Assembly: GCF_021155775.2 (NCBI RefSeq)
Contig: NC_060234.1
Coordinates: 13,381,871-13,445,870, forward strand
Length of the DNA stretch: 64,000 nt
DNA from: Neodiprion pinetum
Lineage: Eukaryota; Arthropoda; Insecta; Hymenoptera; Diprionidae
Direction: 5' to 3'
Part shown: piece by piece, positions 21,516 through 32,169 of the stretch
Layout of the letters: each line of letters starts with the position of its first letter
How positions within the stretch are numbered: position 1 is the first letter of the stretch
The notes under the pieces: generated by a model
The model's database searches: none
What the model saw: only the letters and a program-made list of their open reading frames with translations
Told to the model about the DNA's origin: nothing
Translations under genes and position numbers: made by a program

Positions 21516-21726
21516 CTTTGTAATTTATAACTGTACCATGATGTATAAAATATTATTATTATATAGGATAGTGAATAAGAACGTTCCGAAATATAAGAAA
21601 TTGTACAACGATGCATATGTCTGTCGATTGTCTAAAAAATAAAGACGCATACTTGTTGTGTGTCGGATATAAAATAAAGAGGGACATACGTTTTTACAAA
21701 AAAATTCATTCATTCTGGGGGAACGT

Positions 21727-21762
21727 TATATAAGCGAAAAGTGAAAACTTCATCGCCAGTCT
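21727..21762 (+). promoter_or_regulatory. TATA box and initiator of the 154-aa gene
   Basis: TATATAAG at 21727-21734 with a CCAGTC initiator-like site about 30 bases on. The ATG follows at 21782. Confidence 0.5.
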
Positions 21763-21781
21763 GAAGCTGTTCTTCTTGCAA

Positions 21782-22243
21782 ATGAGAAGTGCTCTGGAAC
21801 AACAACGTGAATTGAAGAAACGACTAGAACTGCTCCTCAGGAATATTGGAGAAGTAAAACATCTGCTGAAAATCAGATCTAACCTCAATCAACTCACAAG
21901 AGATTTCGAGCACATACAACTCGACCGTAACGATCATGGACTTTTCAAAATTGAACGAAGTCGCTCGCCTGGGACACTTCTGCCCTTGAAAAAGCTTTCG
22001 GACCTCGAAGTATACTTCGAATACCGGGTCAGTGGCGTTCGTCGGGTTAAAACGAAATTTGGAGACGAAATCGTTCTGGACTTGGATGACTCTTTTACGA
22101 TTTTTCTGCCCAACCGACTGACCAAGGCCCTCCACGAAAATGAAGATTTGTTCCAGAAGGTGACGACAGTCAGTAAGGAGATACGGTTGCATCTACGCTA
22201 TCTTGGCGGACCGTACGGTCAACTTGAATTCGTATACAGATAA
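21782..22243 (+). CDS. unrecognised 154-aa protein of the Polinton centre (possible OB-fold)
   Basis: Intact frame from ATG 21782 to TAA. Residues 1-40 form a charged coiled-coil-like helix (QQRELKKRLELLLRNIGEV). Residues about 60-154 look beta-rich: LKKLSDLEVYFEYRVSG, VKTKFGDEIVLDLDDSF, IFLPNRLTKAL and a final LHLRYLGGPYGQLEFVY. That pattern resembles small OB-fold single-stranded-DNA-binding proteins, which would suit a PolB-replicated element, but this is inference. It has its own TATA box and, unlike PolB and integrase next to it, no stop codon. It lies just inside the left arm and is single copy. Confidence 0.6.
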   Translation: MRSALEQQRELKKRLELLLRNIGEVKHLLKIRSNLNQLTRDFEHIQLDRNDHGLFKIERSRSPGTLLPLKKLSDLEVYFEYRVSGVRRVKTKFGDEIVLDLDDSFTIFLPNRLTKALHENEDLFQKVTTVSKEIRLHLRYLGGPYGQLEFVYR

Positions 22244-22477
22244 TCTGAGTATCGCATTCAAATATCCAATGTTCTGTGTAAGTCTTACGTTCAATAAACA
22301 AAAAAAAGATTGAAATTATGAATATTTTTTCATTCATCCATCTTGTATACCTTTGATCCTACGTACGTTTTGTACCTTGTAATTGTATCTAGAATTAAGT
22401 CTCAAAATCTAAGAAAATGCTACTCCGAACACCACTAAGCAACGATGGAGGGTTTCGAGCTGCGTCATGTAATGTAA

Positions 22478-22600
22478 ACTCTACGATGAGTATTTGGACG
22501 GGTTCAGACAAGACCAGAGTGCAAGGTCGGCCGATAGCTGCGGTACATTCAGAGCCAAGGATCTGCGGTGTTGGGTTACTATCGCTCTAGGAATGCAAAA
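22478..22600 (+). repeat. diverged copy of the PolB upstream region
   Basis: GACCAGAGTGCAAGGTCGG, then GATCTGCGGTGTTGGGTTAC and TATCGCTCTAGGAATG match 17537-17661 of the left arm in the same orientation, with roughly one difference per ten bases. It is a third, older copy of this segment inside the element's centre. Confidence 0.8.
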
Positions 22601-22689
22601 CATAACTCGGTTTGAGTACAGCTCGGTCCAGGATGGAGAGCAAGGTCGAATCTTACATAAGCTTTGTATTGAAAAAAATTCTCTCTTAA

Positions 22690-22930
22690 GAGCTAAGGTG
22701 AAGGTATAAAATTATTTCATGAATATTCTTTAAAAAAAACAGTCTTATTACATCTGTCGCGAACAGAAATAATAAAATAATGTACAACTCAGTCATAACA
22801 AAATTTGATATGGAAGGTTTAGGTAATAAGCAGGGATGTTTTAAATATATCGTTCTGAGGAGGGCCCCCATCACGGCTGAAACGTAAACACAAAAAAAGT
22901 GTGTTGATGTTCACGACCTTCTTATCCAAG
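22690..22930 (+). mobile_element. Penelope-type terminal remnant with degenerate hammerhead
   Basis: The core CTGAGGA (22855-22861), a stem II with GGCC/GGCT pairing, and GAAA (22879-22882) repeat the motif seen at 981-1040, down to GTTCTGAGGAGGGCCCCCA. Stem III has lost a pair and the cleavage triplet reads AAA, so this copy should be inactive. No Penelope coding sequence accompanies it. Its left limit is uncertain. Confidence 0.6.
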
Positions 22931-23018
22931 AATAATATTATTCAACAATTCACCAAGGTCAAGAAAAAATCGTCTTCTTCACTGTTTCAGAATTTCCGAA
23001 TTCCCTGGCTTTTACGGG

Positions 23019-23700
23019 TCTCAAGATTTTTAAAGTTACAGCATTGTTCGGCTCTGCGGGATCTGCGACATTGCACAGTCTCTTGTTCCGTATATTACGC
23101 TTCGACTGCCATGACTTTGACGTTGATATAAGCTGAACTTTGTATAACTTTTTTGACTTGCATATATCATGTAAGACTGACGAGTCTGCATCGGATGCGT
23201 TGAGCTTATATATATATAAGCCGATAGATCGCAAGAATTTGGAAACGGTGCGCACTGCGTTCTGCGCATATCGGAAAGACAAATGACGTCAGAGATGCGG
23301 TGCGCACTGCGTTCTGCGCATCTCGGAGTGAAAAAATGACGTCAGAGACGACTGGGTCCACCCTTTATCCGACCCGCCATCCCTAAATTTTTGAGTTTTA
23401 TTGCTCTCCCGCCGTCTCTGACGTCATTTTTCCCTCCGAGATGCGCAGAACGCAGTGCGCACCGTTTCCAAATTCTTGCGATTTATCGGCCTATATATAT
23501 ATATATATAAGCTCAACGCATCCGATGCAGACTCGTCAGTCTTACACGATACGTGCAAGTCAAAAAAGTTGTATAAAGTTCAGCTTATATCAACGTCAAA
23601 GTCATGGCAGTCGAAGCGTAATATACGGAACAAGAGACTGTGCAACGTCGCAGATCCCGCAGAGCAGAACAATGCTGTAACTTTAAAAATCTTGAGACGA
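23019..23700. repeat. inverted duplication of the integrase promoter/leader
   Basis: The region from TCTCAAGATTTTTAAAGTTA at 23020 to about 23349 is the reverse complement of about 23410-23700. Arms share TGCGCACTGCGTTCTGCGCAT, the CATCCGATGCAGACTCGTCA block and a (TA)n tract. The left arm has an extra copy of the GTGCGCACTGCG...GACGTCAGAGA block (23249 and 23299). Spacer is about 60 bp. The right arm is the integrase leader. Confidence 0.85.
23493..23541 (+). promoter_or_regulatory. TATA box and initiator of the integrase
   Basis: A (TA)n tract ending TATATAAG (about 23504-23511) with TCAGTC at 23536, at TATA-to-initiator spacing. An inverted copy lies at about 23180-23220. Confidence 0.5.
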
Positions 23701-24805
23701 AAATTCAGCGTGTTGCAAAAACAAATCGACAACCTCGATCAAATGATCAAAGCTTTTGAGCTCACCACGGAGAAAGCCTTGGATACCTTTTACACAGACT
23801 TTGAAACAGGCAGAGACCTGTCGATTCGAAACGCTGATAACATTTCCAAATTGGACACCCGACTAAGAGCGTTGGGATATGATCGAGGAAAAGCAAGCAC
23901 TGGTGACGGAACTGCATAAGCCTGCACGCCGGAATTACCCGCGTCGTCGTGTAGACGTGCGCGGCATCGACGAGACCTGGCAGGCGGATCTTGTTGATAT
24001 GACGTCATACGCTGGACAAAACAAAGGTTACAAGTACATGCTCACAGTCATTGATATCTTTTCAAAGTATGCGTGGGCTGTACCGATAAAAAGCAAGTCT
24101 GGAGATGATGTTACGAAGGCAATGGAATCTGTGCTTGTTTAAGGACGTGTACCGAAAAATTTACAAGTTGACAGAGGAACGGAATTTTACAACTCGAAAT
24201 TTGAATCGCTTATGACACGTTACGGAATCAAACTTTACTCCACGTACAGTAATTTGAAGGCTTCGATCTGTGAACGTTTCAATCGCACGCTGAAAGGTAA
24301 AATGTGAACACGGTTCAGCATGCAAGGAAGCTACAAGTGGCTCGATATCTTATCTGAATTGGTTTCGGCTTACAACAACACCAAACACCGAACCATAAGA
24401 ATGAAACCGTCGGATGTCACCGTTGCAAACGAGAGGCTGTTATTACGTCAGGCGTACGGAGGGCTTCGAGCGATACCTACCGTATCGGCAAAGTTCAAAT
24501 CCGGCGACAAAGTTCGAATCAGCAAATTCGAAAATGTCTTCGAGAAAGGTTACACTCCCAATTGGACGACTGAAATATTTACGATAAGTCGAGTGGAAAA
24601 TACTCATCCTGTGACGTACAAGCTCAAAGACTACCGAGATCAACCCATCGCTGGTGGTTTCTACGAATAAGAGCTCCTCAAGGTTAAACATCCGGATATC
24701 TATCTGGTGGGAAGGGTGCTCAAGAAGCGCGGAAGAAAAATATACGTTGAATGGTTAGGTTTTGACAATACACACAACAGTTGGATAAACGAATCGGATA
24801 TGTAA
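23701..24805 (+). pseudogene. Polinton integrase (DDE, chromodomain), three nonsense codons
   Basis: Main frame from 23879: ELHKPARRN...WQADLVDM (first Asp), LTVIDIFSKYAWAVPIK, TAA 24140-24142, NLQVDRGTEFYNS (second Asp), SICERFNRTLKGKM (Glu), TGA 24305-24307, VSAYNNTKHRTIRMKPSDV, an SH3-like region GDKVRISKFENVFEKGY, TAA 24668-24670, and a chromodomain-like end GRVLKKRGRKIYVEWLGF; final TAA 24803-24805. The DD35E core joins transposon ends to target DNA. Upstream, 23701-23919 is open in a different frame (helical, QKQIDNLDQMIKAFELTTEK) and overlaps the start by 41 bases; it may be a shifted N-terminus. All damage after 23879 is nonsense. Confidence 0.9.
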
Positions 24806-24815
24806 CGTTTAAATA

Positions 24816-27800
24816 AATGAATTTTTTTGTAAAAACGTATGTCCCTCTTTATTTTATATCCGACACACAACAAGTATGCGTCTTTATTTTTTAGACAATC
24901 GACAGACATATGCATCGTTGTACAATTTCTTATATTTCGGAGCGTTCTTATTCACTATCCTATATAATAATAATATTTTATACATCATGGTACAGTTATA
25001 AATTACAAAGCTAAGGTGTAGGCTTGTAGCCCCACGGAAGCGTGTCGGTTGTATTTTGAAACACGATCCGCTTGTCGTCATTCCAGCTCAGTGCTACTTT
25101 CTGCTGTTCTACGGTGTATACCTCGTGCTTTCGACTCAATATCAAATGCTGATTTGAGGATAGATTTTCACGGTTCAAAACACATTCCAAATAATCGTTG
25201 AAAGTTATTTTTCTCAACGCTGATCCTTTGACACCTTTGGCACGTTTATTGTCTTTCTCATCTCCCAAGACTCGGAATGCGTACAGTTTAGCTCTTAATC
25301 CTACAAATTCCAGCATTATTTTTCCATTACTTTCATCTTTCATCAAGCCGAGAACTTTTTTGTTTGCTCGAGGTATTCCGTAAACGTTGTCAAGCGGATA
25401 ATCAGACGTATCGAATTTGTGCAAGTCCTCCTTCATGTGTTCGTATATGTCGGGGACGGTAAAATTGTAAATCAAACTGTCGGTATCCGTGTACATTAAT
25501 TTTGCTCGGTTGCCGAATTTCTGCTTAATGTAATTGTAATGAAAATCGTAGATATATGTTTTAGCCAGATCCATGATGGAGAAACCTGCATACAATGGTT
25601 TATTCAACTTGACTTTCGTCTTACTCATTTCAACGATAATTATATCTTTGCCGAAAACGGTGCAGCTGTAAAAATTGGGTTTGGCTATGGTAGCTCTAGC
25701 ACCGTATCTTCCATCCCATTTCGTGATCAGTCTGACATCTCTATACTTCCTAACATTTTCCATTGTTTTGCCAAAAACTGCGTTGTTTATCACTTTGTAA
25801 AAATTTTTCTCGAATTCGTTCTGAGATTTTTTGCGCAAATCGGTATTCAAATCTATGTATTTTTTGAGCCACGGGGTTTGTCTGAATTTGAGAACTCTGT
25901 GTATTTTGAGTAATTTTAAGCCTAATTGTAAGCATTGTTTCAAAACCCTGTAGTGAACAACGTAGTTTTTCTTGGAAAGTAGCGTGGGCGTCAATTTCGG
26001 TTGCTTACTATTCGAGATCGGAGGTATATAGTGCTCCGGACACAGTGGTAAATCCTTATGAATTTCATGCAGTTCCTCAGGATATTCCAAATCCACCTCC
26101 AGTATGTAACCAAACTCCGCATCGTCCGAGATGGTAAGAACGTCGCATTGTCCGAAGTCTGATAACCATTCGAAGGAACTGTATGGCAGAGCAAAGCTCA
26201 TAGCAGCACCGTACAAATTATTAACGTCAAAGTACATGAGATAAGATTCTTCGACCTCAGGATCGAATTCCTCTCCCATATATCTATTGTTGGCCTTTGC
26301 GTATCTGTTCGAACACTGTGATACACCACCACGAATACCCTTTTCGATAAACATAACCATGTCTATGTCGGTGAGAAGCTCGAGTTCGATGCCTGTACAT
26401 TTTAACATCGCATCAAACGACAGACCGGGCGCTGTGTAGTAATGTAACGGGTCCAGTTTGTACGTCGTCCAACAATTCTGTCGAAAATTTTGAAAAACGT
26501 CAGTCAGTAAAAACACGTCCGTCTGTAAATACAAGTCCGAATACTCTCCCAAAGCTTGAACGTTAAAAGTTTGCCAAACTTTACATGCATGTGCATAGTC
26601 GTCGTCTGATATATCCCGATCATTTAATTTTGAGTAAAATTGTTGTTTGGATGGTAGCCGTGTGTCCTCGAGCTTCTCCCAACTGTCTATGTATTCTTAC
26701 GGGAACACTCCTTTTCTGGTCAATAACTGAAATTTATCTGAGCTACGATGAAATTTTCGTGTGATTGATTTCCGATCATCACCGAGATACGTTGCTAATT
26801 TCTCAAGACTACTGGGCATGAAACGGTACGAATCTACGAATCTAAAGTTTATATCCGTTCCCTTAACGAATTTTGTAAATGAAATGTACTTTTCTTCGTT
26901 TACGGGTAGAAGCTCAGTTGTGCCCTCGAACGATGTAGCCAGTGCTTTGATCAGAAAATGTGAATCGTAACCCGACAGATTGTGGAATATCACTGGGATA
27001 GTGTGCGAATTTTGGTAATTTAGATTGCAACCTCGGTGAGCAGCACCACGGTACTTTCCCGTGAAATGGCAGTGATCACGATGTTTCACGTCTGCGAGTG
27101 TAAACGGTTTTTCACAAATGTGACACACTGTTGTTGAGTGAAATTCGTTGATTTGATTGAAATTGAGCGGTTCCATCGGTACAACAGTTTTGAAATAAAC
27201 TTGTAACGAATGTGCCAATTCCGCTAACTCATTCACAAACCATTGAACGCAAGTCTCTCCACGATTAATTATGAAATTTGAAAGCGAATCGTCAAACGCA
27301 CAATGTAGATAGTAAGCTATACTATACGGAAGATGCTTCTGATAAATTGTTCTTGTACCCATCTTTTTGAGCGTAGGTTCCAGTAAACATTCGAGATCCG
27401 CGTAAATGCAGAATGGAACGGTTTCTTTGTGCTTGAAATTTTTGAATTTGAGTATTTTTTCCTCATCTGTAGGTAGAATAACTTTGGTTTTGTTTAAATT
27501 CATGCAATCAGCTCAGTGCTTCAACAAACATCTTTCGAAATTAAAATGAGACAGACACCTATCGCACAACCAGGTACGACATTTATGCTTAGAAATTTGA
27601 GATCTTGTTAATCGAGACAGATTTCGAATACAAGTAAAATGAAAGATTCTATTTTTTTCATAATTTTCCATATCGACATCATCATCATCGTCATCGTCAG
27701 TGATTTCAGTTTCTATCGCTAAAAGATGAATTACAGGTTTGTCAGACTTGTTTCGGCTCAAATAAATGGGTACGATTTCACTGCGCTTTTGTTTTTCCGT

Positions 27801-29441
27801 ACTATCTATACCATAAACGTTGATTGAAAGTTTGTTAAGTTTCTCAAATTTTGGAATCTGGTCTAAAGACATTGGAAAATGCAAACCGTCGTATTGTAGC
27901 ACTGAGCTGAACTGCGGATATGATGTAATTTTACTGGGATTGTTGTTGTCGGCTGGGAACAGAGCTGCGGTGACCGACCAAAGAAAGCAGTAAGAGTCGT
28001 TGTTTCTTATGTTTACTACAGCCTTCTTGTCTTGAATATCTTTGGGTAGTGGTGTGTATGTGAAGACACCGCCTCGTAGTGGCACGTACTTGTTGATATT
28101 CACAGTCAAATTGATTATTTCAGTCAGCGACCAGCCTGAATCCTTTTCCTGGAAATCTTCCACCTTTTTCAACAAACGCTCCGTCGCGTTTTCGATGAAC
28201 CATTCGTTGATATCCGTTGTCTGGAGGATGATTTCATTTCTCGTATTAAAAAATTTGATCTCTTCCACCATGCGATCATCTTTTCTAACTTCAAATTTAC
28301 AAGCCAGGATAACGTTGGCTTTCAAGCTCCTGTCTTTCTTCAGAGCGTTTTTTAGTCTCGTCACAGCTAGTACCTTTGCGTCTTCTAGAAATCTCTCCAC
28401 ATCTTTATGCTTCAAATTGACGATGGATCCAGTTCGAATTCTCCTCTCGAAAGCTGATTCCAAATCTTCCCACCGTACTCGATCGCTTCTTCGTCGGCTT
28501 CGTAATCCGTCACCCACTTTTTGAAATTGTTCAAATTTGACTGTCAACGATTTCAGAATTCCACTTGTAGTCAAAATTCTCATCTTTTCTCCAATCGATG
28601 AAGCCGTTCGCAATATTTTGTTCAGAAGCCTGATATTTTGGGTTCCGAATCGAATCCATTTTGCAATTTCTGCCGGCGACGAGTTTTCCGATAAAATCTT
28701 GAACGCCGTTTCCATAATATCGATCAATCTCAAACACTTCGCGGATTCCATCTTGAGCTTTTTCCTCACGTATACTTGACAAGTTGTGACTTAATGATCG
28801 TTTGCAGTGATGAGCGTCCTTTTTATAGGGCAGCTGTACGTATGTTTGTGTATGCGCGCGCACCTTTTGGCATTCCCAGAGCGATAGTAACCCAACACCG
28901 CAGATCCATGGCTTTGAATGTACCGCGGCTATCGGTCGACCTTGCACTCTGGTCTTGACTGAACCCGTTCAAAATTCATCGTTGAGTTCACACGGCAGTT
29001 ACAAGCCAAAAAATGTCACGTGGTTGATATCAAACCGACATCCGAATAAGTGAAAAACAATTCTCAGAACCATTAATTTTGGAATGTCACGTGGTTGATA
29101 AGGTGGGAAAGGAATGTGGGGGTGGTTGATGTTACACATCAGCGATATCCGAGTGGATAAAAAACAATTCTCGGAACTATGAATTTTGGAATGTCACGTG
29201 GTTGATAACGTGGGAAAGGAATGCGGGACGGTAAAAAAGTTCTCGCCCCTGCTGCGCCCTCAAGCCGGTACGGCAGACTGTGACGTCATCGCGGAAAAGG
29301 GTTTGAGTCTGGGGAGAATGTCGCAAGCCAGTACGGCGGACTGTGAGGTCATCGCGGAAAAGGGTTTGCGTCTGGGCTGCGCGGAGCGGCTCGGTCGGTA
29401 AAGAAGGTGTTTGTACTCAGAACCCCCTTTCCTATACTACT
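24816..29441 (-). repeat. right 4,626-bp terminal inverted repeat
   Basis: Reverse complement of 17085-21710. It begins 11 bases after the integrase stop, so integrase and the right PolB copy are convergent, about 205 bases apart. Confidence 0.93.
25011..28751 (-). pseudogene. Polinton DNA polymerase B, right copy, same two nonsense codons
   Basis: The translation matches the left copy with no difference in any open segment, and the stops are at the mirrored positions (TGA 27515-27513, TAA 26699-26697). Exo I-III and polymerase motifs A, B and C are all present. Shared stops mean the damage predates formation of the inverted repeats, or that the arms have been homogenised since. Confidence 0.9.
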
Positions 29442-30768
29442 TGAGTGAGGCCTTGCGCCATTCGGCCACGAGCGCATCGGGAAGAATAATGGTCGAAAAT
29501 GGTACTAACTTATCAGGGCTGTTTGATATATTAACACTGCGTTGTGAAAAACTGTATTCAAGTATTTTTCATTTGATTTGCAGAATGGGTGGTATTTGAA
29601 GGATTTTCAGGGGTGACCGAGAGACGTTTAGGGTTTAGGGGGTGATGACCGTGTCCGTCTGGCAACACCGTCAGAGAAATAAACATCAGAAAATAAGACT
29701 AATCGTCACAAAAACAATTTAATACTTCGGGGGAGTGGATAAAAATGAAGTTTACCGGTAACTTATCGACTCACAACTATATATACGTAAACATTTCGTG
29801 CATCTTTCCCTCTCTTCTCGTTCGTTACGTTTTAGTACGTTTTTTCGCCACTGTCCAATACGAAATAAAATTTTGGACTGGCAACACTGCGAGCGAGCGA
29901 AGTCAGTCCCGTTAGAGACAGGATCAAACCAACGTTAACGGAAACAGGCTCCTTCAAAGCTGTCGAGTATAGAATTATAAGTCTTGGGTCTCCGACGATT
30001 AGAGAAAGCATTCCGTTAAATCTACACGCGGTGATCCAAGCGTCTCGCGTCGCGACATTAGCCTTCGAAGTTAGATTTTAAGAGTAGAAAGCTGTGCCAC
30101 GAAGTTAATCAAGTTGTGTAGTCTTAATTGAATGTAAGTGTAGAAGTGTGAGCCGTTCTGCGAATTCGGAGCTGAACCACCGAAGAGTAATTGCGAAAGA
30201 GAGAGAGAGTAAACATCAGGTTAAGCATATTCCTGTAAGCTTCCCCGTCTCCCATTTCTCTTGCTATCTTTTTCATTAAGCATTTGGCTTTCCATCATAA
30301 ACATTCTAGTACAATAATATTGAAATCCTCCAATCCATTTCACAAGGATCGTCCTGTAGAAGACGATCACCTGCCAACCTACCAAAAAAATTAGAATAAA
30401 CCTCTGCGGAAACTTGGAGGGTTAAGTCGTCGCGTTCGAGACCACTCCGCACGTGACATAGTATCTAAGTGCTGTGAATCGTTAAACAATCGAAATGCTA
30501 TCGCAGCCATTTCAGCCGTAGCCATGTGACGTTGCGAGTGTGTGAATACGTGCGTCAGCTGTCAACAGAATATTTTATAATAATTTTTTTTGTTTCTTTC
30601 AATTTAACTGTAATCTCCTACTGCTATTTCACCCACAACAATTTTTAATAAGGAATCATTTCGTTACAAAGCATTTGAAAAGTATGTTCTCGCTTTGAGA
30701 AATCATTATGTGAAATTTACTTGTACGTGTGCACATGCGGTAGTGTTAGAAAAATAAAAGATATACGA
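29442..30768. other. noncoding stretch; possible promoter or 5' leader region
   Basis: The first 50 bases rejoin the left flank of the Polinton to give a degenerate tRNA-like sequence on the minus strand. From about 29700 to 30600 there is moderately GC-rich sequence with no long frame, including a run ending AGAGAGAGTAAACATCAG before GTTAAG (about 30220) that could be a noncoding first exon of the downstream host gene. There is no direct support for that. Confidence 0.25.
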
Positions 30769-30774
30769 TGGTTT

Positions 30775-31066
30775 ACTCCATGGAGACTAGAGTAAAGGAG
30801 TCCGAACGCATATGGCGGAATCGTCGAAAAATGGTTCGTGAAAGCGATGAAAGATCTTGTAGTGCGGGATGTACCCGCAAGCGATACCAGCGCCTGGTTA
30901 CGAATAGGATACATACGTGAGGATTGACGATTCAAAATCATCGCGCTGACGGAGCCTGCAGTGGTAGCGCTGCCAGGCGGTTACAATCCGCGGATCGTTC
31001 ATCACTTTCACCGATTATTTGGCTAGTATTGCGTTCGGACTCCTTACCTCTAGTCTCCATGAGCAA
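30775..31066. repeat. small foldback/MITE
   Basis: GGAGACTAGAGTAAAGGAGT at the left end (30782) returns inverted as ACTCCTTACCTCTAGTCTCC at the right (about 31040). Arms about 33 bp, total about 290 bp. No ORF. Confidence 0.6.
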
Positions 31067-31181
31067 GACTTTCATATCCATCGCTAGGCAAGCGACAATT
31101 CTCATAACCCAACGATTGAAACTAGCGACAAATATCGTTAACTGCGTCGTACAGAATCACCACTTGCGACAATTATCGATA

Positions 31182-31345
31182 GGAGGCGTTAACGATAGCG
31201 ATAATCGTTGCTAGAGAGTTATGGAATCCCGCTACAGTGCTGTTAACAATTTTTTATCTCTCTTGCGCTGCCGAGTCTGTGGATGGTTCTGCCTCTATTC
31301 TAGGGAGATTTTAGCACCACCAGTTAATTTCGAAATGCACTCTAG
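31182..31345. repeat. MITE-like repeat, copy 1
   Basis: ATAGCGATAATCGTTGCTAG and the following 150 bases recur in the same orientation at 32755-32930. The part TTGCGCTGCCGAGT...TAGGGAGATTTTAG also matches 44290-44360. It is a dispersed non-autonomous repeat. Confidence 0.65.
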
Positions 31346-31421
31346 AAAACCAGGTAGCCATCTTTGATAGAGTAAAATATGCTAATATAGCGGCGTCTAC
31401 CCATAGAGATATAAGAATAGA

Positions 31422-31916
31422 GGGTATGTTCCGATATTCACTGCGAGCACTGTTCAGTGCTCTTACTGGGGAGAAATTCGTTTGGTTATAGACTGATAGT
31501 ATACAGTCGCAGTATCCTAGGGAAATATATGACGTCATAAATCGTCGTCATTTTTCCACTGTGAACACTGGTGTTTTCGAGGTAAGGTGCTCTCAGTGCT
31601 TTGATCACGTGATCAACAGCGTTCAGAAATTTAACAGCTTCCACTATTGATAATTATTATTATTGGATATTGTCATTTGAAAATACCGGCCGTTAAAAAC
31701 AAAAATGGAAAATTTGAAGAAATTGTGTTTATTGTAGTGTGAAACTAATATTATGTATGAAATGAAAGTAACGCCAAAAAATGTCGATCACAGTATACTG
31801 TACTGTGTTCCGTTTTAAACAGTAACCAGTATAACTAAGTATAAAGGAACGGCTTCGCAGTATACTAAATTTACGTCACACGTTACAGTGCTCGCAATGT
31901 ATATCGGAACATACCC
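31422..31916. mobile_element. Harbinger-like MITE nested in the older element
   Basis: Starts GGGTATGTTCCGATATTCAC, ends with the imperfect inverse (ATATCGGAACATACCC); 495 bp, no ORF. A 3-bp duplication AGA flanks it (31419-31421, 31917-31919), and the inverted counterpart at about 32660 has one AGA without insertion. GGG ends and a 3-bp duplication fit PIF/Harbinger, although AGA is not the usual TWA. Confidence 0.65.
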
Positions 31917-32169
31917 AGAGTACGTGAGTTAGCCGATACGACCAGCACGCAATAGAAAGAGAGAGGGCAACTAGGGAGTCTGATTGTCTTTGTCTAATCA
32001 CACATGCGCAGCAGGCGAGTCTCGGCCGCACTCAATACGAAACCATATATAAAAAAAATAATGTAATCAGTAGTATTAGTATAATTTAAATAAACGAATA
32101 TACAATATAAGTGAAATCAATTTATGGCTGTGGTCACACAAGGGATCTTTTTACAAAGAATGTTTACCA

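Larger units (their letters stand above)
17085..21710 (+). repeat. left 4,626-bp terminal inverted repeat
   Basis: Every open frame in it recurs in reverse orientation with the coordinate relation x + y = 46526, so the arms have no net length difference. By eye I found two substitutions: 17372 (C; A in the other arm) and 21584 (T; C in the other arm). Homology stops at 21710, inside an AATTCATT tract. Confidence 0.93.
17085..29441. mobile_element. complete Polinton/Maverick with giant PolB-containing terminal inverted repeats
   Basis: Boundaries: starts AGTAGTATAGG, ends CCTATACTACT, flanked by the 6-bp duplication TGAGTG (17079-17084 and 29442-29447). AG...CT ends and a 6-bp duplication are Polinton hallmarks. 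Total 12,357 bp. Each terminal inverted repeat is 4,626 bp and carries a full DNA polymerase B gene. The 3,105-bp centre carries a 154-aa ORF and an integrase. ATPase, protease and capsid genes are absent. PolB and integrase contain stop codons, so the element is defective and would need help from another copy. Confidence 0.93.

Noticed and set aside
17085..29441. Interpreting the inverted arms as a simple assembly artefact
   Set aside because: Two substitutions between the arms, distinct flanks with a shared 6-bp duplication and AG...CT ends argue for a real element; long reads are still needed to settle it.
29625..29642. TTTAGGGTTTAGGGGG resembling a telomere repeat
   Set aside because: Only two units, and the insect telomere unit is TTAGG; treated as chance.
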